NCBI GenBank assembly: GCA_029959545.1
Contig: JASCPH010000001.1
Location: 62,001-126,000, forward strand
DNA: 64,000 nt
Origin: Microbacteriaceae bacterium PS02066
GTDB taxonomy: Bacteria > Actinomycetota > Actinomycetes > Actinomycetales > Microbacteriaceae
Direction of reading: 5' to 3'
Part shown: in pieces, positions 32,670-42,024 of the stretch
Layout: each line of letters begins with the position of its first letter
Position numbering within the stretch: the first letter of the stretch is position 1
Notes under the pieces: generated by a model
What the model was told of the DNA's origin: nothing
The model's database searches: none
What the model saw: only the letters and a program-made list of their open reading frames with translations
Made by a program: the position numbers and the translations under genes

Positions 32670-34117
32670 GCGATCTCGACGTCATCGTGGTCGGGTCGGG
32701 TCCGAACGGACTCGCCGCCGCCGTGACCCTCGCCAGAGCCGGACTCTCGGTCCGCGTGTACGAGCGCGCCGCGAACCTCGGCGGCGGTGCCTCCTCAGCC
32801 GGACTGACGCTGCCGGGGTTCCTTCACGACGTGTGCTCAGCCGTGCATCCGCTCGCCTTCGAGTCCGCGTTCTTCCAGGCCTTCGGGCTCCCGGAACGCG
32901 TCGAGTTCGTCGTTCCGGAGGTCTCGTTCGCGCATCCGCTCGACGGCGGCCGCGCAGCCCTCGCGTACCGGGACCTCGACCGCACGAGCGAGGAGCTCGG
33001 GCGCGACGGCGCGGCCTACGCACGGCTCATGCGCCCCCTCGCCGATCACACGACGCAACTGGCCGAACTGACCGGCGGACCACTGCTGCGCGTGCCCGCA
33101 GACCCCGTGTTCGCCGCGCGATTCGGACTCCGCGTGCTCGATCAGGGGTCTGCGCTGTGGGGGCGGAGGTTCCGTGAGGATGCGGCTCCCGCACTCATCA
33201 CCGGAGTCGCGTCGCACTCGATCCTGCCGCAACCGAGCCTCGCCGCATCCGGCACCGGACTCGCGCTCGCCGCCTACGCTCACGCACGCGGGTGGCCGAT
33301 CCCGATCGGCGGCAGCCAGGCGATCGTCGACGCGATGGTGGCGGACCTGCGCGATCACGGCGTCGAGGTCGTGCGCGACCACGAGGTGCGTTCGCTGTCG
33401 GAACTGCCTGCGGCTCGTGCGGTGCTGCTGGATGTCACGCCCGCGGCTCTCCTGCGCATCGCCGGCGACGACCTGCCGCCCGCGTACCGGGCCGCGCTCG
33501 GCCGGTTCCGTTACGGCGCCGCCGTCGCCAAGGTCGACTTCGCGCTCTCCGCGCCCGTCCCGTGGGCGGATCCCGCGGTGGCGCAGGCCGGCACGGTACA
33601 CGTGGGCGGCACCCGTGCCGAGATCGCCGCCGCTGAGAATGAGGTCGTACGCGGGCGGATGCCGGAGCGCCCCTATGTGCTCATCTCGCAGCCCTCGCTC
33701 TTCGACCGCACGCGCGCCCCCGACGGCGCACACACCCTGTGGGCCTACACCCACGTCCCCGCCGGCAGCGACGTCGACCGGGAGGAGGCGGTCGTCTCTC
33801 AGATCGAACGGTTCGCGCCCGGCTTCCGCGACACGATCCTCGCTGCCCGCTCGCGCACCGCCGTGGACCTCGCCCGCCACAATCCGAACTATCCCGGCGG
33901 CGACATCGCCGCGGGCACTCCCGACGTCGCGCAACTGCTCAAGCGCCCCGTGCTGCGCAGGGACCCCTGGCGCACGCCGCTTCCGGGGGTCTACCTGTGC
34001 TCGGCGTCGACCTCGCCCGGCCCGGGAGTCCACGGCCTCGGCGGATGGTGGGCGGCGCGCAGCGCGCTCACGCACGTGTTCGGCATCCCAGAGGCGCCGT
34101 CGCTGTCACCGCGCTGA
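32666..34117 (+). CDS. Phytoene-desaturase-like FAD oxidoreductase
   Basis: A 483-aa flavoprotein with the N-terminal motif V-V-G-S-G-P-N-G-L-A-A-A, E-R-A-A-N-L-G-G-G and the C-terminal G-P-G-V-H-G-L-G-G-W-W-A-A-R block of the phytoene desaturase/NAD(P)-binding amine-oxidase group (CrtI/pyridine-nucleotide disulfide relatives). No other carotenoid genes are near, so the substrate is unknown. Coupled to the SRPBCC gene upstream. Confidence 0.82.
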   Translation: MSDLDVIVVGSGPNGLAAAVTLARAGLSVRVYERAANLGGGASSAGLTLPGFLHDVCSAVHPLAFESAFFQAFGLPERVEFVVPEVSFAHPLDGGRAALAYRDLDRTSEELGRDGAAYARLMRPLADHTTQLAELTGGPLLRVPADPVFAARFGLRVLDQGSALWGRRFREDAAPALITGVASHSILPQPSLAASGTGLALAAYAHARGWPIPIGGSQAIVDAMVADLRDHGVEVVRDHEVRSLSELPAARAVLLDVTPAALLRIAGDDLPPAYRAALGRFRYGAAVAKVDFALSAPVPWADPAVAQAGTVHVGGTRAEIAAAENEVVRGRMPERPYVLISQPSLFDRTRAPDGAHTLWAYTHVPAGSDVDREEAVVSQIERFAPGFRDTILAARSRTAVDLARHNPNYPGGDIAAGTPDVAQLLKRPVLRRDPWRTPLPGVYLCSASTSPGPGVHGLGGWWAARSALTHVFGIPEAPSLSPR

Positions 34118-34414
34118 GCGCAGCCGGTCCCAGTCCACGTCGAGCGTGCGCGGAAGCGCGCGGGAGAAGCGTGCCGGCAGAACCGTGCCGGGCTCCGGCC
34201 AGTATCGGGTGTCGATCACGACCTCGGCCGACGCGGTCGCACCCTCGAAGCCCTCCGCCGCGAGGGCCAACTCGACCGTGCAGCTCTGGTAGCGCCGTCG
34301 AGACGACGGCGGCGTCGCCGAAAGGATGCGGGCGGTGCCGGTCCACGGTGTGCCGAGCCCCGACTCGGTCAGCCGGTCCAGTGCCTCGGCTGCGCCCTCG
34401 GTCCAGTCCTCCAT
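34106..34414 (-). CDS. Hypothetical protein
   Basis: A 102-aa soluble protein (starts M-E-D-W-T-E-G-A-A-E-A-L), with a beta-rich middle (C-T-V-E-L-A-L) and V-I-D-T-R-Y-W-P-E-P-G-T-V-L-P. ATG at 34414 is chosen because TATCGT lies 7 nt before it, a leaderless arrangement. Family not recognised. The 3' end overlaps the end of the convergent FAD gene by 12 nt. Confidence 0.6.
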   Translation of the reverse strand: MEDWTEGAAEALDRLTESGLGTPWTGTARILSATPPSSRRRYQSCTVELALAAEGFEGATASAEVVIDTRYWPEPGTVLPARFSRALPRTLDVDWDRLRSAR

Positions 34415-34532
34415 GGCACCGACGATAGCGACCAGCGCGGGTGCGCCGACGCACGCCGACACACGACTCGGGGCCGTGCAGAGCGGCCGGTAGGCTGCGG
34501 GAAACCCGCATCCCCCTTCGAAAGGGCCCTTC

Positions 34533-35822
34533 ATGGCCGACCGCGAATACGGCTTCCGCACGCGCGCCATCCACGCCGGCAACATCCCCGACGCCGTCAC
34601 CGGCGCCCGCGCGCTGCCGATCTACCAGTCCACGGCGTTCGTCTTCGACGACACGGAGGATGCGGCCGCGCGCTTCGCGCTGCAGAAGTACGGCAACATC
34701 TACAGCCGCCTGGCGAACCCCACGACCGCCTCCTTCGAGGAGCGCATCGCCTCGCTCGAGCAGGGCCTCGGAGCCGTGGCCACCTCGAGCGGGCTGTCGG
34801 CGCAGTTCATCACCTTCGCCTCGCTCGCGGGTGCGGGCGATCACATCGTGGCCAGCGCCAACCTCTACGGCGGCTCGATCACGCAGCTCGATGTGACGCT
34901 GCGCCGCTTCGGGGTGGAGACGACGTTCGTCGCCTCGGCGGATCCCGCCGACTACGCCGCCGCCATCACCGACCGCACCAAGGCGGTGTTCGCCGAGACC
35001 GTGGCCAACCCCTCGGGCGAGATCGCCGACATCGAAGGGCTCGCGGCGGTCGCTCACGCGGCCGGCGTGCCGCTCGTGATCGACTCGACGGTCGCGACGC
35101 CGTATCTCTGCCGTCCGATCGAGTGGGGCGCCGACATCGTCGTGCACTCGGCCACCAAGTTCCTCGGCGGCCACGGCACCTCTCTCGGCGGCGTCGTCGT
35201 CGAGTCGGGTCGCTTCGACTGGTCGAGCGAGCGCTTCCCCCTGTTCACCGAGCCGGTGCCGAGCTACGGCGGGCTCGAGTGGTCGGGCAACTTCGGCGAG
35301 TACGCCTTCCTCACGCGCCTGCGCGCTGAACAGCTGCGCGACATCGGCCCGGCGCTCGCGCCGCACTCGGCCTTCCTGCTCGCCCAGGGCGTGGAAACCC
35401 TGCCGTATCGGATGAAGGCGCACGTCGAGAACGCGCGCGCCGTGGCCGAATGGCTCGACGCCGACCCGCGCGTGGAGTACGTCACCTGGGCGGGGCTTCC
35501 CGGACACATCCACCACGACCGCGCCCAGAAGTACCTCCCGGAGGGCCCCGGCGCGGTCTTCAGCTTCGGAGTCAAGGGCGGTCGCGCGGCGGGTCGCACC
35601 TTCATCGAGTCGGTCGATCTCGCCAGCCACCTCGCCAACATCGGCGACGCGAAGACGCTCGTCATCCACCCCGCGTCCACGACGCACGCGCAGCTGACCG
35701 AGCAGCAGCTCGTCGACGGCGGGGTGCTGCCGGGGCTCGTGCGCATCAGCGTCGGCATCGAGGACGTCGACGACATCATCTACGACCTCGACCAGGCCCT
35801 CGCCGCCGCGCAGGAGGCATGA
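34533..35822 (+). CDS. metY: O-acetylhomoserine sulfhydrylase (MetY type)
   Basis: A 429-aa PLP enzyme of the Cys/Met metabolism family. It makes homocysteine from O-acetylhomoserine and sulfide. PLP lysine is Lys209 in [15 protein letters not shown]-x-N-P-T is at 57-64. Length and the P-S-Y-G-G-L-E region fit MetY rather than MetB. A TAGGCT box about 36 nt upstream and GAAAGGG near the ATG suggest a normal 5' leader. It overlaps a CoA-binding-domain gene. It could supply the homocysteine used by MesD (inference). Confidence 0.88.
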   Translation: MADREYGFRTRAIHAGNIPDAVTGARALPIYQSTAFVFDDTEDAAARFALQKYGNIYSRLANPTTASFEERIASLEQGLGAVATSSGLSAQFITFASLAGAGDHIVASANLYGGSITQLDVTLRRFGVETTFVASADPADYAAAITDRTKAVFAETVANPSGEIADIEGLAAVAHAAGVPLVIDSTVATPYLCRPIEWGADIVVHSATKFLGGHGTSLGGVVVESGRFDWSSERFPLFTEPVPSYGGLEWSGNFGEYAFLTRLRAEQLRDIGPALAPHSAFLLAQGVETLPYRMKAHVENARAVAEWLDADPRVEYVTWAGLPGHIHHDRAQKYLPEGPGAVFSFGVKGGRAAGRTFIESVDLASHLANIGDAKTLVIHPASTTHAQLTEQQLVDGGVLPGLVRISVGIEDVDDIIYDLDQALAAAQEA

Positions 35823-36406
35823 TGAACGACGTGACCGCCGTCGAGGAGACCGTCGAGACCCGCCTGCCGAACGGGCTGACGTGCGCCCTGCCCGCCACCT
35901 CGCCCCTCGCCAAGCTGCTGCGTTCGCAGCGCACGTGGGAAGGGCCGGGCGCGAAGGAACGCCTCGCGATCCTCCGCGCCGCGAAGAGCATCGCGATCGT
36001 CGGCGCCTCCGCGAATCCGGCGCGCTCCAGCTACTTCGTCGGCACGTACCTCCTGCAGTCCGGCGCCTACCGGGTGTACTTCGTGAACCCGAACGCCACC
36101 GAGATCCTCGGTCAGCCGGCCTACCCCGATCTCGCCTCGCTCCCGGAGGTGCCCGACATCGTCGATGTCTTCCGTCGCGCCGACGACATCCCCTCGGTCA
36201 TCGACGACGCCCTCGCGGTCGGAGCGCCCACCGTCTGGGTGCAGCTCGGGATCTGGAACGAGGATGCGGCACGCTACGGCGAGAGCAAGGGCCTGACCGT
36301 CGTCATGGACCGCTGCATCAAGATCGAGCACGCGCGCTTCCACGGCGGCCTGCACTTGATGGGGTTCGACACCGGCCAGATCAGCTCCCGGCGTACGCTG
36401 CGGTGA
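35822..36406 (+). CDS. CoA-binding-domain protein (YccU-like)
   Basis: A 194-aa protein with a Rossmann CoA-binding domain (S-I-A-I-V-G-A-S-A-N-P near 60, then D-I-V-D-V-F-R-R and V-W-V-Q-L-G-I-W-N-E). GGAGG lies 4 nt before the ATG at 35822, which also overlaps the metY stop; an ATG 3 nt earlier is less well spaced. It commonly follows metY in actinobacteria, but its role there is unknown. The stop overlaps the ClC gene's GTG. Confidence 0.8.
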   Translation: MNDVTAVEETVETRLPNGLTCALPATSPLAKLLRSQRTWEGPGAKERLAILRAAKSIAIVGASANPARSSYFVGTYLLQSGAYRVYFVNPNATEILGQPAYPDLASLPEVPDIVDVFRRADDIPSVIDDALAVGAPTVWVQLGIWNEDAARYGESKGLTVVMDRCIKIEHARFHGGLHLMGFDTGQISSRRTLR

Positions 36407-37680
36407 ACGCGACCCGGCTCCGCCCAGCCGTCGGCCACCTCACACGGATCGGTGCGGCGACCGTCCTCGCCGGAGTCGGCACGGGGCTCGCCGTGCTGCT
36501 GCTGGTCTGGATCGTCCATTCGATCGAGCACCTCGTCTGGGGCGAGGGTCCGGGGCCCTTCCTCGATGGTCTCGCCGCGCCATCCGAGTTCTGGTTGCCG
36601 CTGGTCACGGTCAGCGCCGCCGGCGTCATCGCGGCCGTCGGCTGGTATCTCATCCGCCGCTTCGGCAGGCCCGTCGCGAGCGTCGAGCAGGGTGTCGCCG
36701 GGCGACGGATGCCGGTGCTGGAGACCCTCGTCGACACCGTGCTGCAGGTCGTGTCCGTGGCGCTGGGCGCATCGATCGGCAAAGAGGTCGCCCCGCGCGA
36801 GCTCGCCGCGATGGCGTCGTCGAAGGTCGTCGGCTGGTTCCGCCTGACGCCGCGCTGGCGCCGCATCCTGATCGCCTCCGCCGCGGGCGCGGGTCTCGCG
36901 GCCGTCTACAACGTGCCGTTGGGCGGCGCGGTGTTCGCGGTGGAGATCCTCCTCGGCGAGTTCTCGATCGCCGCCGCCGTGACCGCGCTCGCGGTCAGCG
37001 CGATCGCGACCCTGGTCGCGCGGCCGCTCGTGGGCGACCAGTCGCTCTACGACCTGGGATCGATCGAGGTCAATGCATCCCTGCTCGTCGCGGCTCTCAT
37101 CGTCGGACCGCTGATGGGAGTCGTCGCCACCAGCTTCGTCGCCGCCACCAAACGGCTGAGCGCCTTGCGGCCGACCGGCTGGAAGCTGCTCGTCGTGCTC
37201 CCGCTCGTGTTCGCCGCCGTCGGCGCCGTGGGGATGTTCTTCCCGCTCATCCTCGGCAACGGGCGTGCGCTGGCGACCGCCGGCTTCGAGCTGAGCGAGC
37301 CGGTCGTGTTCCTGCTCATCCTCGCGGTGCTCAAGTACGTCGCGACCACGCTCTCCCTCGGGGCGGGCGCCATCGGTGGCACGCTGCAGCCCTCCGTCGC
37401 GATCGGTGCGGCACTGGGAGCGGCAGCAGCGGCGGGGTGGGCGCTGCTCTGGCCGGGAGCGAGCGGCACGGGACTCGCGGTCGTCGCCGCGGCCGCCTTC
37501 CTCGCCGCGAACATGCGCGCCCCGTTCACCGCGATCGCCCTGATCATCGAGTTCACCAACACCGGCTTCTCGCTGCTGCTGCCGATCTTCCTCGCCGTCG
37601 CCGGCTCGCTCGCGGTCGCGGGGCTGCTGAAGCGCGGCGGCCTCGCGAGCTTCACACCCCTCGATCCCGCCCGCGAGTAG
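36403..37680 (+). CDS. ClC-family chloride channel/transporter
   Basis: A 425-aa membrane protein with the ClC motifs: G-A-S-I-G-K-E-V-A-P-R-E (122-133; gating Glu128 within G-K-E-x-A-P), the A-A-G-A-G-L-A-A-V-Y-N-V-P-L-G-G stretch and G-A-G-A-I-G-G-T-L-Q-P. Moves chloride or another halide/anion. GTG start overlaps the previous gene's stop, giving the unusual run metY, CoA-binding, ClC; a functional link is not obvious. Confidence 0.85.
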   Translation: MNATRLRPAVGHLTRIGAATVLAGVGTGLAVLLLVWIVHSIEHLVWGEGPGPFLDGLAAPSEFWLPLVTVSAAGVIAAVGWYLIRRFGRPVASVEQGVAGRRMPVLETLVDTVLQVVSVALGASIGKEVAPRELAAMASSKVVGWFRLTPRWRRILIASAAGAGLAAVYNVPLGGAVFAVEILLGEFSIAAAVTALAVSAIATLVARPLVGDQSLYDLGSIEVNASLLVAALIVGPLMGVVATSFVAATKRLSALRPTGWKLLVVLPLVFAAVGAVGMFFPLILGNGRALATAGFELSEPVVFLLILAVLKYVATTLSLGAGAIGGTLQPSVAIGAALGAAAAAGWALLWPGASGTGLAVVAAAAFLAANMRAPFTAIALIIEFTNTGFSLLLPIFLAVAGSLAVAGLLKRGGLASFTPLDPARE

Positions 37681-37717
37681 GGCGCGTCTCGCGTGCTGAG
37701 ACTCCGCGCGTCGCGGC

Positions 37718-37782
37718 GAGCGCGCATCCGTTTGTCCAGCGCGCATCCGATCGTGTGCTCATTCGACGAACGGATGCTCAGT
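37718..37782. repeat. Degenerate member of palindromic repeat family A
   Basis: GCATCCGTTTGTC and GACGAACGGATGC form a 12/13-bp inverted pair around an inner GCGCATCCG / TGTGCTC part. It is related to the elements at 51761 and 57518 but more diverged. Confidence 0.45.
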
Positions 37783-38215
37783 CGGCGACGCCGGTCTCGA
37801 CCTCCGCGAGGCGGGCCTCGACGGCGGCGATGACGGCATCGACGTCGAAGGCGAACTGCGCGTCGCCGTAGGCGTCGAAGCCGCTCCCGTCGAGCCGCCG
37901 CAGCACGCTAAGCTCCGTGGCGCCCGTCTCGCGAAGCATCCCGCGGAACTGCGCGACCTGCGGATGTCCGCCCGCGCCCGCGGCCGCGACCTCCTCTCGA
38001 GCGAAGCCCGTGGCGATGGTCGTCAGCAGGAGGAGAGCGCGCCCGGCGGTGACCTCGTCGACGCCGCCGGCGAGCAGACGTTCCAGCACCACCTCGGCCG
38101 GCCGGACCGCGCCGAGAGTCGCCCGAGACAGGGTGCGGAAGTGCTCGACGAGGGCGCCCGAGGCCACGAGCGATTGGCGTATCCCCTCGGCGAAGGTGCG
38201 ACAGGCATCCGGCGA
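37778..38215 (-). pseudogene. TetR-family regulator, C-terminal fragment
   Basis: About 146 residues of a TetR ligand-binding domain (L-V-A-S-G-A-L-V-E-H-F, L-L-A-G-G-V-D-E-V-T-A-G-R-A-L). The helix-turn-helix N-terminus is missing; upstream the sequence changes abruptly to an SDR fragment on the other strand. A deletion joined the two. Confidence 0.7.
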
Positions 38216-38217
38216 GG

Positions 38218-38316
38218 GAGCAGCTCGCCGCATCCATCACCTTCCTGCTTTCGGACGACGCGGCCAACATCAACGGCGTGATCCTCGCGTCCGACGGAGG
38301 ATGGTCGGTGCAGTGA
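38218..38316 (+). pseudogene. SDR dehydrogenase, C-terminal fragment
   Basis: Thirty-two residues ending D-D-A-A-N-I-N-G-V-I-L-A-S-D-G-G-W, the conserved end of short-chain dehydrogenases, directly abutting the truncated TetR gene on the other strand. It is probably the former divergent target of that regulator. Confidence 0.7.
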
Positions 38317-38333
38317 CGCCTCGGGGGCGGCGG

Positions 38334-38348
38334 TAAGCTCTCCCGGTG
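38334..38348 (+). promoter_or_regulatory. Leaderless promoter -10 box
   Basis: TAAGCT at 38334-38339, 6 nt before the GTG at 38346. Confidence 0.5.
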
Positions 38349-39149
38349 ACCGACGCCCCCGCACGCGTGCTTGCGCCACGCACTCCCGCCTTCATCCTCA
38401 CCTGCATCGCGACGGGGCTGCTGGCGGGCCTCCTGTCGGGACTGTTCGGCGTGGGCGGCGGCACCGTGATCGTTCCGCTGCTGGTCCTGTTCCTGAAGTT
38501 CGACCAGCGTCTCGCCGCGGGAACCTCCCTCGCGGCGATCGTGCCGACCGCCGCCGTCGGCGTGATCTCCTACGCCGTGCACGGGTCGGTCGCGTGGGTG
38601 CCGGCGATCCTGCTCGCCGTGGGTGCCGTCGTGGGCGCGCAGATCGGCACGTGGCTGCTCCCGCGGATCTCGCAGACCGCGCTGCGCTGGGGCTTCGTCG
38701 CCTTCATCGTCGTCGTGATCGCGAGCCTGTTCTTCGTCATCCCCTCCCGCGACGCGCACATCGAGGTGACGGTCGTCACCGGCATCGCCCTCGTCGTGGT
38801 GGGTGTGTTCACGGGCATCATGGCGGGCCTGATCGGTGTCGGCGGCGGCGTGATCGTCGTCCCGATCCTCGTGCTCATCTTCGGCGCGAGCGACCTGGAG
38901 GCGAAGGGCACGTCGCTGCTGTTCATGATCCCCACCGCCCTGTCGGGAACGATCGGCAACCTGCGGCGCAAGAACGTCGACCTCCTCGCGGCTGCCCTTG
39001 TCGGCGTCGCCGCGTGCACCACCACGGCGCTGGGAGCGTGGATCGCGACACTGCTCGATCCTTTCGTCGCCAACATCCTCTTCGCCGCCTTCCTCGTCTT
39101 CATCGGCACGCAGATGGCGATCAAGGCCGTCCGCGGGCGCAAGCGCTGA
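38346..39149 (+). CDS. TauE/SafE-family membrane permease
   Basis: A 267-aa membrane protein with about eight helices and the two family repeats G-x-F-G-V-G-G-G (near 34 and again as G-V-G-G-G near 162). Members export sulfite or sulfoacetate or import other sulfur anions. GTG start with a leaderless -10 box. No neighbours explain the substrate. Confidence 0.82.
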   Translation: MTDAPARVLAPRTPAFILTCIATGLLAGLLSGLFGVGGGTVIVPLLVLFLKFDQRLAAGTSLAAIVPTAAVGVISYAVHGSVAWVPAILLAVGAVVGAQIGTWLLPRISQTALRWGFVAFIVVVIASLFFVIPSRDAHIEVTVVTGIALVVVGVFTGIMAGLIGVGGGVIVVPILVLIFGASDLEAKGTSLLFMIPTALSGTIGNLRRKNVDLLAAALVGVAACTTTALGAWIATLLDPFVANILFAAFLVFIGTQMAIKAVRGRKR

Positions 39150-39185
39150 GTCATTTCTGACGGCGGGCGCCGCCGGACCCCTCGG

Positions 39186-39200
39186 TAGGATGGGGCTGTG
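39186..39200 (+). promoter_or_regulatory. Leaderless promoter -10 box of the hadA-hadB-murB unit
   Basis: TAGGAT at 39186-39191, 6 nt before the GTG at 39198. Confidence 0.5.
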
Positions 39201-39644
39201 CCCGTGAATCCCACCCTCGTCGAGCGCGCCTTCGAGCCGACGCCGCCGTATCTCGTCGGTCGTGAGAAGGTGCGCGAGTTCGCCCGCGCGGTCTTCGCCA
39301 CCGACCCCCAGCACACCGATCCTGCTGCGGCCCAAGCGCTCGGCTACGCCGACGTCGTCGCGCCGCCGACGTTCGCGATGGTGATCCAGGACCTCACGCT
39401 GCAGCAGCTGCTGGCCGAGCCCGACTCGGGGATCGCGCTCGAGCGCACGATCCACGCCGAACAGCGCTTCCGCTACTCGCGGCCCATCGTCGCCGGCGAC
39501 GAGCTCACCGCGCAGCTGCGGGTGACAGGCGTCCGCGCGGTCGGCAAGGGCGCCATGGTCACGAGCGAGGCCGAGGTGACGGATGCGGTCGGCGCACACG
39601 TCGTGACCGCCACATCCATCCTGCTGATCGGGGGCGAGGAATGA
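39198..39644 (+). CDS. MaoC/HadA-like dehydratase subunit
   Basis: A 148-aa hot-dog-fold protein of the FAS1-like/HadA dehydratase group (R-E-K-V-R-E-F-A-R-A, A-P-P-T-F-A, H-A-E-Q-R-F). In mycobacteria HadA pairs with a catalytic HadB in fatty-acid elongation. Here the second subunit follows with a 4-nt overlap. Microbacteriaceae make no mycolic acids, so the pair probably acts on ordinary or branched acyl chains. Confidence 0.8.
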   Translation: MPVNPTLVERAFEPTPPYLVGREKVREFARAVFATDPQHTDPAAAQALGYADVVAPPTFAMVIQDLTLQQLLAEPDSGIALERTIHAEQRFRYSRPIVAGDELTAQLRVTGVRAVGKGAMVTSEAEVTDAVGAHVVTATSILLIGGEE

Positions 39645-40048
39645 CCGCGTACGAGATCGGACAGGTCGTCGCCGAGCGCGAGGTGCACCTGACCCGCGAG
39701 TCGCTCGTGCGGTACGCGGGCGCGTCGGGCGACTTCAACCCCATCCACTTCCGTGACGACGTCGCCGCCCGCGTCGGCTTGCCCGGCGTCCTCGCCCACG
39801 GCATGCTCACGATGGGGCTGTCGGTCGAGACGATCGTGCCCTGGCTCGGGGATGCGGGCCGCATCCGCGAGTACGGCGTGCGCTTCACGCGACCCGTCGT
39901 CGTGGACGCCGAGACCGGAGCCGACGTGCGCGTCGTCGCCACCGTCGGCGAGGTGGACGACGAGACGCTGCGCATCGACCTGACGGTCACCCATGCCGAC
40001 ACGACCGTGCTGGGCAAGGCGCAGGTGCGGGTGGCCCGCGAGGCATGA
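39641..40048 (+). CDS. MaoC/HadB-like dehydratase, catalytic subunit
   Basis: A 135-aa hot-dog protein with the hydratase-2 active-site stretch: D-F-N-P-I-H then A-H-G-M, giving the catalytic Asp and His. It would act with the HadA-like protein as a (3R)-hydroxyacyl dehydratase. Overlaps hadA-like and murB by 4 nt each (ATGA), so three genes are coupled from the leaderless promoter at 39186. Confidence 0.83.
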   Translation: MTAYEIGQVVAEREVHLTRESLVRYAGASGDFNPIHFRDDVAARVGLPGVLAHGMLTMGLSVETIVPWLGDAGRIREYGVRFTRPVVVDAETGADVRVVATVGEVDDETLRIDLTVTHADTTVLGKAQVRVAREA

Positions 40049-41181
40049 CCGCCGTAGAACCGCTGCCGCTCGGGCAGCTGACCACGCTGGCCACGGGCGC
40101 CGCCCCCGCGCGGATGCGCGAGGCCGGGTCGCGCAATGAGCTGATCTCCGCGCTCCGCGAGGTCTGGGCCGACGGCGACGACTGGTTCGTGCTCGGCGGC
40201 GGGTCGAACCTCCTGGTGGGCGATGAGCCCTTCGACGGCACCGTGGTGCGGGTGCTGACCCGGGGCATCGAACGGCTGCCCTCGCCCCGCGAGGGCTTCG
40301 TGCGACTGCGCGTGCAGGCGGGACACGACTGGGACGCCCTGGTCGCCGACACCGTGACGGCGGGGCTCGCCGGCGTCGAGGCGATGAGCGGCATCCCCGG
40401 CACCGTGGGTGCGGCTCCCGTGCAGAACGTCGGGGCGTACGGGCAGGACATCTCGCAGACCCTCGTCGAGGTCGAGCTCATCGACGAATCCACCGGCGAG
40501 GTCTCCACGGTCGCCGCCACCGAACTCAACCTCGGCTTCCGCACTTCGGTGCTCAAGCACCACTACGGATCGGTGGCCGCCCGTCGTGCCGTCATCCTCT
40601 CGGTGACCCTCGAACTGCAGCAGGTCGGTCACGGCGCGGCTCCGGTGCGCGGCGAGCAGCTGCGCCGGGCTCTCGGACTCGCACCGGATGCGGTCGTCTC
40701 GCTCGCCGAGGTGCGCGACACCGTGCTCGCCACCCGCCGCAGCAAGGGCATGGTCCTCGACCCCGATGACGCCGACACGCGCTCCGCGGGTTCGTTCTTT
40801 CAGAACGCGGTCGTGTCGCAGGAGTTCGCGCGCACCCTTCCGGCGGAGTGCCCGAGGTGGCCGCTCGAACCCGAGATCGAGCCGGTGCGCGTCATCCCGC
40901 TCGACCAGTTCGACGGGTACGTCCCCCCGGCACCGGTGCGCTCGATCGATGTGAAGGTGAGTGCCGCGTGGCTCATCGAGCACGCGGGGATCGGCAAGGG
41001 CTTCCGCATCGGCCGCTCGCGCGCCGCGGTGTCGAGCAAGCACGCGCTCGCGCTGACGAACCGCGGCGGGGCGACGGCGGGCGAGATCGCCGAGCTCGCG
41101 CGCTTCATCCAGCAGCGGGTGCAGCAGGAGTTCGGGCTGATCCTCCAGCCCGAACCCGTGCTCGTCGGCGTCGAGCTCTAG
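40045..41181 (+). CDS. murB: UDP-N-acetylenolpyruvoylglucosamine reductase
   Basis: A 378-aa flavoenzyme that makes UDP-MurNAc for peptidoglycan. FAD-binding block G-G-G-S-N-L-L at about 51-57, G-I-P-G-T-V-G-A-A near 131, the catalytic Ser in A-G-S-F-F-Q-N and the C-terminal Glu in L-Q-P-E-P-V are present. Third gene of the hadA/hadB/murB unit, a stable actinobacterial order. Convergent with the MerR gene, sharing 4 nt at the stops. Confidence 0.93.
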   Translation: MTAVEPLPLGQLTTLATGAAPARMREAGSRNELISALREVWADGDDWFVLGGGSNLLVGDEPFDGTVVRVLTRGIERLPSPREGFVRLRVQAGHDWDALVADTVTAGLAGVEAMSGIPGTVGAAPVQNVGAYGQDISQTLVEVELIDESTGEVSTVAATELNLGFRTSVLKHHYGSVAARRAVILSVTLELQQVGHGAAPVRGEQLRRALGLAPDAVVSLAEVRDTVLATRRSKGMVLDPDDADTRSAGSFFQNAVVSQEFARTLPAECPRWPLEPEIEPVRVIPLDQFDGYVPPAPVRSIDVKVSAAWLIEHAGIGKGFRIGRSRAAVSSKHALALTNRGGATAGEIAELARFIQQRVQQEFGLILQPEPVLVGVEL

Positions 41182-41987
41182 CCGATCGTCACCGCGACCT
41201 CGACCGTGTAGTCGGTCTCGCTGGTCGCGATCACGCTCTGACGAACCTCGACCTCGTCCAGCCGCATCCGTCGCTCGCCGACGGCGTCGAACAGGGCGAC
41301 GACGGCCGGATGGAGAACGCCCTCCGGCAGCTCCTCGTCGCCCGTCGGCCGCCAGCTCGCGACCAGCTCGGTGCGCGCGGGGAGGACGGCGGAGAACGCC
41401 TCCGAGCCGTGCACGCTCTCGGGCGCCACCGACAGCGTCGGCCAACAGCACACGATCTCGACGCGCCCGTTCTCACCGGGCCGGAGCGCCGTCCAGAAGT
41501 TGCCCACGGGGCCGAGGCCCGCATCCTGCACGCGTTCGAAGAGCTCGCCGAGCACGCGGTTCGCGTCGTCGTCCGTCAGCGCCTCGTGTTCCTCGACGGG
41601 CACGCTGATCGCCTGTCCGAGGAACGGCTGCGCCGGCATCACGCGCTCGGTGACCGCCACGGGGGCGGCGAGTGCGCGCAGAGCGACCTCGGCCGCCCGG
41701 AACGCGTCGTCCTCTTTGCGTCGTTGCGCGAGCACGCGCAGCCGGTGCTCCTCGAGCGCCGCCGCCGCGTCACCGGAGGCGACGGCCGCCGTGACCTCCG
41801 GAAGGGGGAGGCCGGCGTCGCGGAGGGTGCGGATCTGCACCCCCGCGCGCACCTGTGCCTCCGCGTACCGACGGTAGCCCGAGCGAGCGTCGATCTCGGC
41901 CGGAACCAGGACGCCCTTCTCGTCGTAATGGCGCAGCGCCTTGACGCTGACGCCGGTCAACCCTGAAAACTCACCGATTCCCAACAT
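41178..41987 (-). CDS. MerR-family regulator with GyrI-like ligand domain
   Basis: A 269-aa regulator: MerR winged helix at about 1-70 ([19 protein letters not shown]), a coiled-coil linker at about 75-105 and a GyrI-like effector domain at about 115-265 like that of BmrR/TipA-type multidrug sensors. Its promoter has the over-long 19-bp spacer with a palindrome typical of MerR-controlled promoters (see 41994-42024), and the start is leaderless. The neighbouring MFS transporter remnant at 42021 may have been its former target. Confidence 0.87.
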   Translation of the reverse strand: MLGIGEFSGLTGVSVKALRHYDEKGVLVPAEIDARSGYRRYAEAQVRAGVQIRTLRDAGLPLPEVTAAVASGDAAAALEEHRLRVLAQRRKEDDAFRAAEVALRALAAPVAVTERVMPAQPFLGQAISVPVEEHEALTDDDANRVLGELFERVQDAGLGPVGNFWTALRPGENGRVEIVCCWPTLSVAPESVHGSEAFSAVLPARTELVASWRPTGDEELPEGVLHPAVVALFDAVGERRMRLDEVEVRQSVIATSETDYTVEVAVTIG

Positions 41988-41993
41988 GGATCC

Positions 41994-42024
41994 AGCCTCC
42001 CGTCTCCCCCTGGGGGAGAGTCAA
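41994..42024 (-). promoter_or_regulatory. MerR-type promoter and operator
   Basis: Reading on the minus strand: TTGACT (-35, 42024-42019), a 19-bp spacer containing the perfect palindrome TCTCCCCC-A-GGGGGAGA, then GAGGCT (-10, 41999-41994), and the ATG 6 nt later. Spacing and palindrome resemble the bmr promoter. Confidence 0.7.

Noticed and set aside
36274..37746. 490-aa minus-strand frame opposite the ClC gene
   Set aside because: Mirror of the membrane protein with biased composition; the plus-strand ClC motifs are clear.
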